Shown piece after piece: positions 20,807-30,451 of a stretch of DNA of 64,000 nucleotides. Every line of letters begins with the position of its first letter. Within the stretch, counting starts at the first letter, position 1. The notes under the pieces were generated by a model. The model did not search any database. It saw nothing but the letters and a program-made list of their open reading frames with translations, and was not told where the DNA came from. The stretch comes from Cellulomonas composti (GTDB taxonomy: Bacteria > Actinomycetota > Actinomycetes > Actinomycetales > Cellulomonadaceae), in the NCBI RefSeq assembly GCF_007990245.1, contig NZ_BJWG01000005.1, forward strand, positions 62,001 through 126,000, written 5' to 3'. The translations under genes and the position numbers were made by a program.

Positions 20807-21687
20807 GACGGGTCCTCCTTGCTCGATTCGAGGCCGGCCGCCGGGCCGGTCGCAGAGTTGCGGGTCCAGCCCGCGCGAGGCACGGTCGCGCCGTGCAGCA
20901 TCTCGTCCCACAGGTGCGGCCCGAGCTCGGAACCCGCGCGGGGCACCGTGATGTGCACGTCGTCGAGCGCACCGAGCGAGGTCGCGACGTCGACGACGAC
21001 CGCGCTCACGTTGTCGCGTGCTCCGGCCTCGATGGTCAGGCGCACGAGGTCGGACGCCGCGTCCTGCGCGTCGGCGACCTCCGCCAGGACGGAGGCGATC
21101 GCCGCGTCGCCGATCTCGCGCGTCAGTCCGTCGGTGCACACCAGCAGACGGTCGTACTGACCGGCGGGGATCAGCCAGTAGTCGGGTTCGGGCTGCTCGC
21201 CCGTCCCCAGCGCGCGCGTCAGCACGTGGCGCTCCGGGTGGGTCTCGGCGTCGCGCGCCTCGATCCGTCCGGCGTCGATGAGCTCCTGCACGACCGAGTG
21301 GTCGACGCTCACCTGCTCGAGCTGGTCGTCGGCCCACCGGTAGACGCGCGAGTCGCCGACGTTGAACACGAGCCAGTACGCGGTGTCGTCGTGCACGGTG
21401 ACCGCGACCCCCGCAACCGTGGTGCCTCCCTGGCGGCCGTGCGTGAACTCCGCACGGATGCGCGCGGAGGTGCGGGCGAAGCAGGCGTGGATGTCGTCCG
21501 CCGTCGCGGCGCTCTGCCCCGCGAGCTGTGCGAACTCCTCGACCGCGATCCGGCTCGCAAGATCGCCCGCGTCGTGGCCGCCCATCCCGTCGGCGACGAG
21601 GAAGACCGGCGGGTACGCGAGCAGCGCGTCCTCGTTCACCTCGCGCACGAGGCCGCGATCAGTCGCGGAACCCCACGATGTGCGCAC
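20803..21687 (-). CDS. PP2C family protein Ser/Thr phosphatase
   Basis: A 294-residue PPM/PP2C phosphatase without membrane segments, expected to reverse phosphorylation by the kinase two genes downstream. All metal-binding motifs are present: GLVREVNEDA, VADGMGGHDAG, GGTTVAGV, NVGDSRVYRW, LVCTDGL and ARDNVSAVVV. A C-terminal tail of about 60 residues after the catalytic domain is unassigned. GTG 21687 is preceded by an AGAGGGGGG ribosome binding site; in-frame codons upstream look like non-coding sequence. It is the first gene of the eight-gene operon. Confidence 0.93.
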   Translation of the reverse strand: MRTSWGSATDRGLVREVNEDALLAYPPVFLVADGMGGHDAGDLASRIAVEEFAQLAGQSAATADDIHACFARTSARIRAEFTHGRQGGTTVAGVAVTVHDDTAYWLVFNVGDSRVYRWADDQLEQVSVDHSVVQELIDAGRIEARDAETHPERHVLTRALGTGEQPEPDYWLIPAGQYDRLLVCTDGLTREIGDAAIASVLAEVADAQDAASDLVRLTIEAGARDNVSAVVVDVATSLGALDDVHITVPRAGSELGPHLWDEMLHGATVPRAGWTRNSATGPAAGLESSKEDPS

Positions 21688-21839
21688 GCGCCCCCCTCTG
21701 TTCCGCCTGGCACGGACCGTCCTCGGTCCGATGGAAGCATCGGCCCACATCGTGCCTCACCTGAGCAGGATGTCGGAATCTGCGCCCGAAGTGCGGGCGT
21801 TCGCCCGAGTCGTCGTCCCTGCCCGCGCCGGACCCGACC
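21688..21839. other. Upstream region of the kinase operon
   Basis: About 150 bases between the thioesterase stop and the PP2C start. It must contain the operon promoter on the minus strand, but no convincing -35/-10 pair stands out by eye. No repeat or terminator with a T tract is visible. Confidence 0.3.
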
Positions 21840-22346
21840 TCAGCCGGAGCGTGTTCCCCGACGACGGATCGCGACCGGTTCCTCGAGGAGCGCCGACCAC
21901 GCCTCGCGCTCGGCCGCGCCGATGCGGGTGGGACTGCCCGTCGCGGCGTCGACGAGCACGAGCGTGGTGATCGCCCGCGCGTAGACCACGGAGTCGGGGT
22001 CCGCCGCGGGCAGGTCGCGGACCTGGTAGCAGACGTCGAGGCTCGCACCGCCGAGGTGCCCGATCCACATCTCGACCACCACGGGCGTGCGCCGGTAGCC
22101 GAGCGGGAGCACGTACTGGATCTCCTGGTGCGCGACGAACGTCGACAGCCGCGAACCGGGGCCGGCATCGAGCACGGCCGAGCTCTGTGCGGCGTCGGGC
22201 ACCACGCCGTCCGTGCCCGCGGGGTGGCGCCAGAACGCCTCGATGCGCGCCTCCTCGAGCAGGCGGAGCATCTCGACGTTGTTGACGTGCGCGTACGCGT
22301 CCATGTCCGACCACCGCAGCTGGACGGGCACCTCGATGCGCGCCAT
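21840..22346 (-). CDS. Acyl-CoA thioesterase (hot-dog fold)
   Basis: A 168-residue 4HBT-type thioesterase. The N-terminus VQLRWSDMDAYAHVNNV carries the catalytic Asp of the YbgC/4-hydroxybenzoyl-CoA group in the WSDMDAYAHVNN motif, followed by the helix MLRLLEEARIEAFW. It should hydrolyse an acyl-CoA; the chain is not predictable. ATG 22346 lies two bases after the ettA stop, so the gene is coupled to ettA. Confidence 0.9.
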   Translation of the reverse strand: MARIEVPVQLRWSDMDAYAHVNNVEMLRLLEEARIEAFWRHPAGTDGVVPDAAQSSAVLDAGPGSRLSTFVAHQEIQYVLPLGYRRTPVVVEMWIGHLGGASLDVCYQVRDLPAADPDSVVYARAITTLVLVDAATGSPTRIGAAEREAWSALLEEPVAIRRRGTRSG

Positions 22347-22348
22347 CG

Positions 22349-24031
<1,683 letters not shown>

Positions 24032-24139
24032 TGGCTCGGTTCCGCCTCGGTGCTCGATCGGGTGGGAGTGCCCACCGGCGACGCCCGGCCCGCGCGCACG
24101 CGCGACGACCGGGCATCGCCGGGGTTTCGGTCTCCCAGC

Positions 24140-24652
24140 CTAGACGCTCACGCTCACGCGCTCGCTCTCGAGGTCGTCGAGGACCTCGTCCGACGGCACC
24201 AGCTCCTCGTCGGGCGCGTCGACGAACGACGACAGGTCGACCGGCTCGCGCCGCTCCTCGTCGGGCGCCTGCGCGGCCGGACCCTGCAGCGTGCGCTGGA
24301 ACCGCTCGACCGACCCGAACGAGAGGTCGATACCGACCGCGTGCGCGTCGATGACGAGCGACGTGCGCACCGCGCCACCCTCGTCCTGCCACTCGCGGGT
24401 GGCCAGCCTGCCGTGCACGACGACCGGCATGCCCTTGTGCAGGCACTGCGCGACGTTGCCCGCGAGCGCGCGCCACATCTTCACCTGGAACCACTCGGTC
24501 CGGCCGTCCTCCCAACGGCCCTCCGCGCGGTTCCACCAGCGCCGCGTGCTACCCAGCCGAAAGGTCGAGTACGCGGCCTTGCCGTCCTTCGCCGGCAGGT
24601 GCGTGACCTCTCCGCCGAGCCATCCCGTGATCGTGATGTCGAGCGTCCCCAT
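24140..24652 (-). CDS. ssb: Single-stranded DNA-binding protein, second type (SsbB-like)
   Basis: A 170-residue OB-fold protein: GTLDITITGWLGGEV at the start, then WFQVKMWRALAGNVAQCL and KGMPVVVHGRLATREW. The C-terminus ends SERVSVSV and lacks the acidic DDDIPF-type tip that recruits repair proteins in the main SSB. This fits the paralogous SsbB class of Actinobacteria, which in Streptomyces is linked to sporulation chromosome segregation; here the role is inference. The start has a GGGGAGAA ribosome binding site. The two dynamin-like GTPases lie just upstream in the same direction. Confidence 0.88.
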   Translation of the reverse strand: MGTLDITITGWLGGEVTHLPAKDGKAAYSTFRLGSTRRWWNRAEGRWEDGRTEWFQVKMWRALAGNVAQCLHKGMPVVVHGRLATREWQDEGGAVRTSLVIDAHAVGIDLSFGSVERFQRTLQGPAAQAPDEERREPVDLSSFVDAPDEELVPSDEVLDDLESERVSVSV

Positions 24653-24794
24653 GTCGGTTCTCCCCGGTGTCGGTGCGCCGCGAACGGGTGCCGCGGCCGT
24701 CGACCCACTGTGGCCACGACGACGCGGGCGCCGTTGCCGCGGGCGCACGATCGGTGGACGGCCGCGCGCCCGAAGGGGCTGGGGGCGGGTGGGC

Positions 24795-26264
24795 TCAGCC
24801 CGCCGCAGCCGCGACGAGCTCGCGCACCCTGCGGTGCTCGTCCACGACCTGCGTCACCGGCGCGACCAGGTCGGCCTGCACGACACGCTCGATCGCCGCA
24901 CGCCCGTTCGTCCGCACCTGCTCCGCCTGCAGTCGGGCCGCGCGTCGACGTACCACGCGCGCTGCGACGACGGCCGCGACCGCGAGCACCGCGCCGACCA
25001 GCGCGGCCGCCGCGGACGCCCCGCGCCAGGCGTCGGCACCGCCGAGCACGCGGCCGGTCGCGACGGCCGCAGCCGCGAGCGCACCGATCCCCAGCACCCA
25101 CGCGAGCACGACGAGTGCCCCCGCGAGCCACGAGCGCCGGGCGGTGATCGTCACCTCGTCGAGCGCACCGCGCACGTGCGCGGCCAGGTCCGCGGCCGGC
25201 GCGGCACGCCGCCCGACCTCCTGCGTCCAGCGCGGCGGCAGCCCGACGCACGCCTGCGCGAGCCACGACGAGCGCGCCAGCTCGACGGCATCGCCGTGCA
25301 CCGGTGCGAGCACGGGCGCCGCCGAGCCGCGCCCCCGCACCGCCGCCGCCACCGCATCGGCCACAGCCACCAGGCCGGCCGCGTCCGCGAGCGTGTCGAC
25401 CACGGGCGTCGTCGTCAGCACCGTCGGCGACGGCTCGCGCGGGGCGAGGCCGTCGGCCAGCGCGGTCGCGGCGACGGTCAGCTCGGTGCCCGCGCGGCGC
25501 GCCGCGAGCGAACGCTGCGCGACCACGGCCGCCAGCGCGTCACGCAGCGCGGGCACGCCTTCGCCGGTGAGCGCCGAGATGGCGCGCACGGGCACGTCCG
25601 GCAGTCCGTCGTCGGCCAGCAGCCGCCCCACGTCCGCCAGCAGCGGGCCGAGGTCCTGGTCGCGCACGGTGTCCGACTGGTTGAGCAGCACGAGCATCGA
25701 CGTGTCGTGCCCGACGAGCCCGCGCAGGTACCCGGAGTGCAGCGCGTCGTCGGCGTACTTCTGCGGGTCCACGACCCAGACCAGCAGGTCGGCCTGCGGC
25801 AGCAGCGCGTCGACGACGTCGCGGTGCCGCTGCTCGATCGAGTCGTGGTCGGGCAGGTCGAGCAGGACCAGTCCGCGCAGCGCCGCCTCGTCGTCGCCGT
25901 CCAGCACGCTCTCGCGCGCGATCCGCCGGTCGCTGTCCACCCCGAGCCAGTCGAGCAGCGGGTCGACCGGGTGCCCCCACACGCATGCCGCGACCAGCGC
26001 CGTCGTCGGACGCCGCACACCGACCTCGGAGAACCCGAGCCCGCTGATCGCGTTGAACAGGCTGGACTTGCCGGAGCCCGTGCCCCCGAGCAGCGCGACG
26101 ACCGTCGAGTCCACACCCAGCGCGAGCCGCTCACGGACGCGGCCCAGCGCGGTGTGCGCGTCGTCGACGGCGGCGGGGTCGAGCCGGCCGTCCGCGAGTC
26201 GCATCGCCTCGTCGAGCCGGTCGGCCCGTGCCAGCAGCTCCGCGGTCTGCTCGCCCGAGCTCAC
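24795..26264 (-). CDS. Dynamin-like/YfjP-type GTPase with C-terminal membrane helices
   Basis: A 489-residue GTPase. The P-loop is GGTGSGKSSLFNAI (about residues 58-71), the switch II region reads LLDLPDHDS, and the G4 motif is NQSD. After the GTPase domain (to about 280) there is a helical stretch, two hydrophobic segments (about 385-410 and 420-440), and a basic tail. Its GTG start overlaps the stop of the preceding GTPase by four bases, so the two are produced together and may form a hetero-oligomer. Paired dynamin-like GTPases in filamentous actinobacteria act in membrane remodelling at division septa; that role here is inferred. Confidence 0.85.
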   Translation of the reverse strand: MSSGEQTAELLARADRLDEAMRLADGRLDPAAVDDAHTALGRVRERLALGVDSTVVALLGGTGSGKSSLFNAISGLGFSEVGVRRPTTALVAACVWGHPVDPLLDWLGVDSDRRIARESVLDGDDEAALRGLVLLDLPDHDSIEQRHRDVVDALLPQADLLVWVVDPQKYADDALHSGYLRGLVGHDTSMLVLLNQSDTVRDQDLGPLLADVGRLLADDGLPDVPVRAISALTGEGVPALRDALAAVVAQRSLAARRAGTELTVAATALADGLAPREPSPTVLTTTPVVDTLADAAGLVAVADAVAAAVRGRGSAAPVLAPVHGDAVELARSSWLAQACVGLPPRWTQEVGRRAAPAADLAAHVRGALDEVTITARRSWLAGALVVLAWVLGIGALAAAAVATGRVLGGADAWRGASAAAALVGAVLAVAAVVAARVVRRRAARLQAEQVRTNGRAAIERVVQADLVAPVTQVVDEHRRVRELVAAAAG

Positions 26265-27979
26265 GTCAGCCCCTTGATCACGGCGAGCCGCAGCCGCAGG
26301 CGCGACGCCGCGTCGGGTGCGAGGTCGGCGTCGTCGAGCGGCCGCCCGGCCTCGGCGCGCGCCTGTTCCACCCGCGCCGCCGCACGCGCGACGAGGTCCT
26401 CGCGCAGCTCGTCGACCACGCGGGTCGCCACACCGGGTCCGACGAGCGCGCCGAGCAGGGCCCCGGCGTCACGCACCCCCGCCGCGCCGACGAGAGCGAT
26501 CGCCGCCAACGTCTCGTCGCCGAGCACGCGCACCGCCTTCTCGCGCCGCCGGCCTTCGCGCCCGCCCGCACCGGCGGGGTCGGCGAGCGCGGCGCGCAGC
26601 GTCCGCAGCCCCTGCCCGGCCCAGGCCCGCGCGGCGGCCTCGTCGGCCCCGTCCCCCGTGGCCGGCTGCCAGGTCTCGAGGAGCAGTGCCGCCCCGGGAG
26701 GCGCGTCCGGGGCCGACAGCGCGTCGCGCAGCCCCGTGCGTGCCCGGGCGGCCCCGGCGGCGATCACGGCCTGCGCCCAGCGGACCGCCTCGTGCTGCAC
26801 GGGCTCGACCGCAGCCTGCCGCTGCTGACGGTGCCGCCCCGATCCGCGCACGCCGCCCGAGCGGCCCGCGAGTCGCGCGAACACGCCGTCGCCCGACGTG
26901 AGCTCGGCCCAGCGCACGGCAACCGCACCGGTTCCCCCGTCCGCGGCCCGAGCCGCCGCTGCCGCCGCTCGCGTGTGCTCGCGCGTCGCGTCCTCGAGCA
27001 GCACGAGCAGGTCTGCCGCCGCATCGGCCTGCTCCTGCACGGCCTCCGCGAGCCGGTCGACCCAGACCCGCAGCGCGGCGAGCGAGCCACGCAGCGTCCG
27101 GCCGATCACGCTGCGCGAGCGGTCGGGCCCCGCGAGCATGAGCAGCCACCGGTTCACCGAGGCCACCGCGGACGCCTCCAGCAGCTCGACCTGCGGGCCG
27201 CCGTCCAGCACGACGAACAGCGGCGAGCCCTCCAGACCGTGCTCGCGCAGGCGCGTGAGCAGGTCGCCGCGGATCGTCGGGAGCGAGGCCGTGGGCACGC
27301 GGTTGAGCACCATCGCGACCGAGGCGCCACGATCGGCGGCCTCGGACAGCACGTGCCACGGCAGCGCGTCGCCGTAGCGCGCGGCCGTCGTCACGAACAG
27401 CCACAGGTCCGCGGCCTCGAGCAGCCGGTGCGCGGTCTCGCGGTTCGCCTCGAGCACCGAGTCCATGTCCGGCGCGTCGAGCAGTGCGATCCCGCGCGGC
27501 ACCCCGACGTCGGCGACCGTCCGCGACGACGCGACGAGCGGGTGGTCCGCGAGCAGGTCGAGGTCGTCGGGGTGGTGCACGAGCACCGGCTGCCGGGTCG
27601 TCGGGCGCAGCACCCCCGCGTCGCTGACCTGGTGACCCAGCAACGAGTTCACGAGCGTCGACTTTCCCGCACCTGTGGGCCCGGCGACGACGACGACCGC
27701 CGGCGCCGACAGCTCCGTGAGGCGCGGGAGGAGGTGCTCGGTGAGCTGGTGCAGCAGACGGTCACGTGACTCGATCGCGCCGGCCGCGCTCGGCAGCGCG
27801 AGCGGGAAGTCGGTGTCCTCGACGTCCCGGCGCAGGTCACGGATCGCGTCGAGCAGAGATGTCGCGGCGAGCGGGCGGGCCAGCACCTCGCGAGGGTCGT
27901 CCGCCGTGTGCCGCCCGGGCGCGACCACGACGTCTCCAGGCGCAGGTTGCGCCGTGGCGTTGCCGGGCGGGGCGCTCAC
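26261..27979 (-). CDS. Dynamin family GTPase
   Basis: A 572-residue GTPase with P-loop GPTGAGKSTLVNSLLG (about residues 100-115), the switch motif LLDAPDMDSV and the G4-like NRVP. The C-terminal half is Ala-rich, mostly helical, and has no clear transmembrane helix, in contrast to its partner. The domain plan (GTPase plus helical stalk) fits bacterial dynamin-like proteins. The GTG start is preceded by GACAAT six bases upstream and no ribosome binding site. First gene of a probable four-gene unit with the second GTPase, ssb and perhaps ettA. Confidence 0.85.
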   Translation of the reverse strand: MSAPPGNATAQPAPGDVVVAPGRHTADDPREVLARPLAATSLLDAIRDLRRDVEDTDFPLALPSAAGAIESRDRLLHQLTEHLLPRLTELSAPAVVVVAGPTGAGKSTLVNSLLGHQVSDAGVLRPTTRQPVLVHHPDDLDLLADHPLVASSRTVADVGVPRGIALLDAPDMDSVLEANRETAHRLLEAADLWLFVTTAARYGDALPWHVLSEAADRGASVAMVLNRVPTASLPTIRGDLLTRLREHGLEGSPLFVVLDGGPQVELLEASAVASVNRWLLMLAGPDRSRSVIGRTLRGSLAALRVWVDRLAEAVQEQADAAADLLVLLEDATREHTRAAAAAARAADGGTGAVAVRWAELTSGDGVFARLAGRSGGVRGSGRHRQQRQAAVEPVQHEAVRWAQAVIAAGAARARTGLRDALSAPDAPPGAALLLETWQPATGDGADEAAARAWAGQGLRTLRAALADPAGAGGREGRRREKAVRVLGDETLAAIALVGAAGVRDAGALLGALVGPGVATRVVDELREDLVARAAARVEQARAEAGRPLDDADLAPDAASRLRLRLAVIKGLT

Positions 27980-27985
27980 GCGCCC

Positions 27986-27991
27986 ATTGTC
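27986..27991 (-). promoter_or_regulatory. -10 box of the dynamin-like gene pair (leaderless)
   Basis: GACAAT on the minus strand, six bases before GTG 27979. The motif ACAATGG plus GTG is shared with uppS and znuA. Confidence 0.4.
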
Positions 27992-28103
27992 CCGGCATGA
28001 CGTGACCAGGCCAAACGCGCCACGCGGCGAACCGGGGCGAAAACGACAGCCGCCGCCCGGCGCGGTACGCGCCCCGCACGCACGCCGCGGCCCACTACCC
28101 TGG

Positions 28104-28142
28104 GCGCCGCGGGCCCCAGTACCCCTGAGCGCCGCGGGCCCC
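28104..28142 (+). repeat. 14-bp direct repeat upstream of tRNA-Arg
   Basis: GCGCCGCGGGCCCC occurs at 28104-28117 and again at 28129-28142, the second copy running into the 5' end of the tRNA. TACCCT (28096-28101) just before the first copy could be the -10 box of the tRNA promoter. Confidence 0.6.
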
Positions 28143-28210
28143 CGTAGCTCAACGGATAGAGCAGCGGCCTTCTAATCCGCCGGTTGCAGGTTCGAGTCCT
28201 GCCGGGGGCG
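28138..28210 (+). tRNA. tRNA-Arg (TCT)
   Basis: A 73-nt cloverleaf with acceptor GCCCCCG paired to CGGGGGC, D-arm GCTCAACGGATAGAGC, anticodon TCT at 28171-28173 and T-arm GCAGGTTCGAGTCCTGC. CCA is not encoded. Confidence 0.95.
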
Positions 28211-28306
28211 CCCAGCACGACGAAAATGGCGTGACCCGGGTATTCCGGACGTGGTCGGCTGCTCCTGTCGACATCGACAGCCACCACCACCAACCGGGAG
28301 TCCCCC

Positions 28307-28492
28307 ATGTCTGCTCTGATCACCGTCGGGCTGGCCCACCTCGAACAGCGCGACCTGGTCGCCGCGGTCGAGCGTGATCGACGGCACCGCCAGCGTCGCC
28401 ATACCTACGACGAGATCTCCGGCCGTCCGCCGGATCTCTCGCGCACGGCCCTGCCCTGGGCCCTGCGCACCTTCACGAACCGCTCCCGCTGA
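28307..28492 (+). CDS. Small hypothetical protein
   Basis: A 61-residue reading frame beginning MSALITVGLAHLEQRDLVAA, then a strongly basic stretch (ERDRRHRQRRH) and a C-terminus ALRTFTNRSR. ATG 28307 has a GGGAG site nine bases upstream. I recognise no family. Length and base composition are consistent with a real short gene, but a chance reading frame cannot be excluded. Confidence 0.5.
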   Translation: MSALITVGLAHLEQRDLVAAVERDRRHRQRRHTYDEISGRPPDLSRTALPWALRTFTNRSR

Positions 28493-28631
28493 GTCCTCAG
28501 ACTCCCGGGACGGCACCCACGGGCGCGGGCTCGACCAGACGGTCGGGTCCGCGCCCGTCGTCGTGCCACGATGTCGCTATGTCCGCCCCCGAGCCGCCGA
28601 CCCGCACCGTGCGGGCAGCCAGGCGGCCGTG

Positions 28632-28964
28632 ATGGGGCGCCACTCGGGCCCGCCCGAACCGCAGTCCCCACACCCCACGACCCGCCGCGCAACGACCGAC
28701 CACACGGCGACCGGCCACACGACGACCGACCGTAGGACCGCCGTGCTGGCCTGGCTCGAGCGTGTCGCACTCGGCGTCCTCGCCGCGGCCGTCGTCGTGC
28801 CGGCACTGCGCTGGGCCGGGGTCGCCGACTCGACGAGCCTGTGGCTGGGCGCGGCGGTTCTCGTCGGGGTGCCCGTGGCCGCCTGGGCCGCCTCGACCGT
28901 CCCGGCCCGGCCCGGCTCCGACGACGAGCCCGACGCAGGAGCGGACCGCGAGCCTCCGGCCTGA
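28632..28964 (+). CDS. Small membrane protein, function unknown
   Basis: A 110-residue protein with a hydrophilic Thr/His-rich N-terminus, two transmembrane helices (about residues 38-60 and 65-85) and an acidic tail. ATG 28632 and GTG 28629 are both possible. It ends 16 bases before orn but orn has its own leaderless promoter. No family recognised. Confidence 0.65.
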   Translation: MGRHSGPPEPQSPHPTTRRATTDHTATGHTTTDRRTAVLAWLERVALGVLAAAVVVPALRWAGVADSTSLWLGAAVLVGVPVAAWAASTVPARPGSDDEPDAGADREPPA

Positions 28965-28968
28965 CGCG

Positions 28969-28974
28969 TAGGGT
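28969..28974 (+). promoter_or_regulatory. -10 box of orn (leaderless)
   Basis: TAGGGT followed by six bases and GTG 28981, the same hexamer and spacing as in front of the leucine leader peptide. Confidence 0.55.
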
Positions 28975-28980
28975 GGCCGC

Positions 28981-29643
28981 GTGACCAGCGCGACGACATC
29001 CCCCGAACCCGGAAACGGCCACGAGAGCGCCGACCGCATCGTCTGGATCGACTGCGAGATGACCGGGCTCGACCTCGTCGCCGATGCGCTCGTCGAGGTG
29101 GCGGTCGTCGTCACGGACTCCGAGCTGCGCGTCCTGGGCGAGGGCGTCGACGTGCTGGTCAAGCCGCCCGTCGAGGCGCTCGAGCAGATGGGCGACTTCG
29201 TCCGGACGATGCACACCACGTCCGGCCTGCTGACCGAGCTCGAGGCTGGGACGACGCTCGAGGACGCCCAGGCGCAGGTGCTCGAGTACGTGCGCCGCTG
29301 GGTGCCGGACGCCGGCAAGGCTCCGCTCGCGGGCAACTCCGTGGGCACCGACAAGGCGTTCCTCGATCGCGACATGCCCGAGCTGGTCGGCCACCTGCAC
29401 TACCGCGTCGTCGACGTGTCCTCGATCAAGGAGCTCGCGCGGCGCTGGTACCCGCGGGTGTACTTCGCGTCGCCGCAGAAGAACGGCGGTCACCGCGCAC
29501 TGGCCGACATCCTCGAGAGCATCGACGAGCTGCGCTACTACCGCGCGGCGCTGTTCCCCGCCGCGCCGGGACCCGACTCGACCACCGCCAGGCGCATCGC
29601 CGCCGAGATCGCCGCCACGAGCGTCCGCAACCCCACGGCCTGA
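28981..29643 (+). CDS. orn: Oligoribonuclease
   Basis: Degrades the last di- to pentaribonucleotides from RNA decay, including pGpG. A DEDDh exonuclease of 220 residues: [12 protein letters not shown] gives the first Asp-x-Glu, [15 protein letters not shown] the second Asp, and GGHRALADI the His and final Asp. [17 protein letters not shown] is diagnostic of Orn. GTG 28981 is preceded by TAGGGT at the leaderless spacing. An N-terminal tail of 18 residues precedes the fold. Confidence 0.95.
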   Translation: MTSATTSPEPGNGHESADRIVWIDCEMTGLDLVADALVEVAVVVTDSELRVLGEGVDVLVKPPVEALEQMGDFVRTMHTTSGLLTELEAGTTLEDAQAQVLEYVRRWVPDAGKAPLAGNSVGTDKAFLDRDMPELVGHLHYRVVDVSSIKELARRWYPRVYFASPQKNGGHRALADILESIDELRYYRAALFPAAPGPDSTTARRIAAEIAATSVRNPTA

Positions 29644-29654
29644 CGGCGCCCGCG

Positions 29655-30386
29655 ATGTCGGCGGCCGCGACACCCACGACGGGTGCTCGCCGACGAGCGG
29701 TGCTCGCGCGCGTGGCCGAGCGCGTCCCGGACCCGACCCGGCTGGGCCGGCCGGTCCGGGTGGGGGTCGACGGGACCGACGGCGCGGGAAAGACCTGGTT
29801 CGCCGACGAGCTCGCGGACGTGCTGCGCACAGGCGGCACCGAGGTCGTGCGTGTCTCGATCGACGGGTTCCACCGCCCCCGGTCGCAGCGGTACGCACGC
29901 GGCGCCGACTCCCCGGAGGGCTACTTCCTCGACTCGTACGACCTGGACCGCTTCCGTGCCGACGTCCTCGACCCGTTCGCGCCCGACGGGTCGTGCGAGT
30001 ACCGCACCGCCGCGCACGACGTGCGCACCGACGAGGCCTTGGACCCGCCTCGCCTGCGAGCCGGGCGTCGGTGCGTGCTGCTCGTCGACGGCATCTTCCT
30101 GCACCGCGACGAGCTCGTCGACGCGTGGGACCTCTCCGTCTACCTCGCCGTGCCGACCGCCGTGACGTACGCCCGGATGGCCGTACGCGACGGCTGCCCG
30201 GCCGATCCCGCCGACCCCGCGAACCGTCGCTACGTGCAGGGCCAGCGCCTCTACGACGAGCGATGCGCGCCCGCGGCACGCGCGCACCTCGTCGTCGACA
30301 ACACCGACCTGGCCGCGCCGACACTGCGGCCCGACGACGAACGCCCGGCCCTTGAGGGCCGGGCGTTCGGAGTGTGGGGTGGCTAA
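29655..30386 (+). CDS. Uridine kinase-like P-loop protein
   Basis: A 243-residue P-loop kinase of the uridine/phosphoribulokinase group. Walker A is GVDGTDGAGKTWFA, followed by VSIDGFHRPRSQRY with the conserved Asp-Gly-Phe-His, EGYFLDSYDLDRF and LLVDGIFLHRDEL. It probably phosphorylates a nucleoside or related metabolite. The last 17 residues are encoded by a 14-bp terminator-like stem and by bases that overlap tRNA-His on the other strand, so the C-terminus is likely not functional sequence. Follows orn by 11 bases. Confidence 0.85.
   Translation: MSAAATPTTGARRRAVLARVAERVPDPTRLGRPVRVGVDGTDGAGKTWFADELADVLRTGGTEVVRVSIDGFHRPRSQRYARGADSPEGYFLDSYDLDRFRADVLDPFAPDGSCEYRTAAHDVRTDEALDPPRLRAGRRCVLLVDGIFLHRDELVDAWDLSVYLAVPTAVTYARMAVRDGCPADPADPANRRYVQGQRLYDERCAPAARAHLVVDNTDLAAPTLRPDDERPALEGRAFGVWGG
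30338..30369. terminator. Bidirectional terminator-like hairpin
   Basis: A perfect 14-bp stem (CGAACGCCCGGCCC and its complement) with a TTGA loop, lying inside the end of the uridine-kinase-like gene and just downstream of tRNA-His on the opposite strand. No T tract. Confidence 0.6.
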
Positions 30387-30451
30387 CGGGACTTGAACCC
30401 GCGACCCCCTGGACCACAACCAGGTGCTCTACCGACTGAGCTATAGCCACC
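30378..30451 (-). tRNA. tRNA-His (GTG)
   Basis: Cloverleaf on the minus strand with acceptor GTGGCTA/TAGCCAC, the extra G at position -1 (30451) opposite discriminator C, D-arm GCTCAGTCGGTAGAGC, anticodon GTG within CTGGTTGTGGTCCAG, and T-arm GCGGGTTCAAGTCCCGT. The G-1 is typical of tRNA-His. Confidence 0.95.

Noticed and set aside
28172..28516. Minus-strand frame across tRNA-Arg ending in a sequence like GRTRTCNRRIRRP
   Set aside because: This is the usual false protein produced by reading the antisense of a tRNA; no ribosome binding site.
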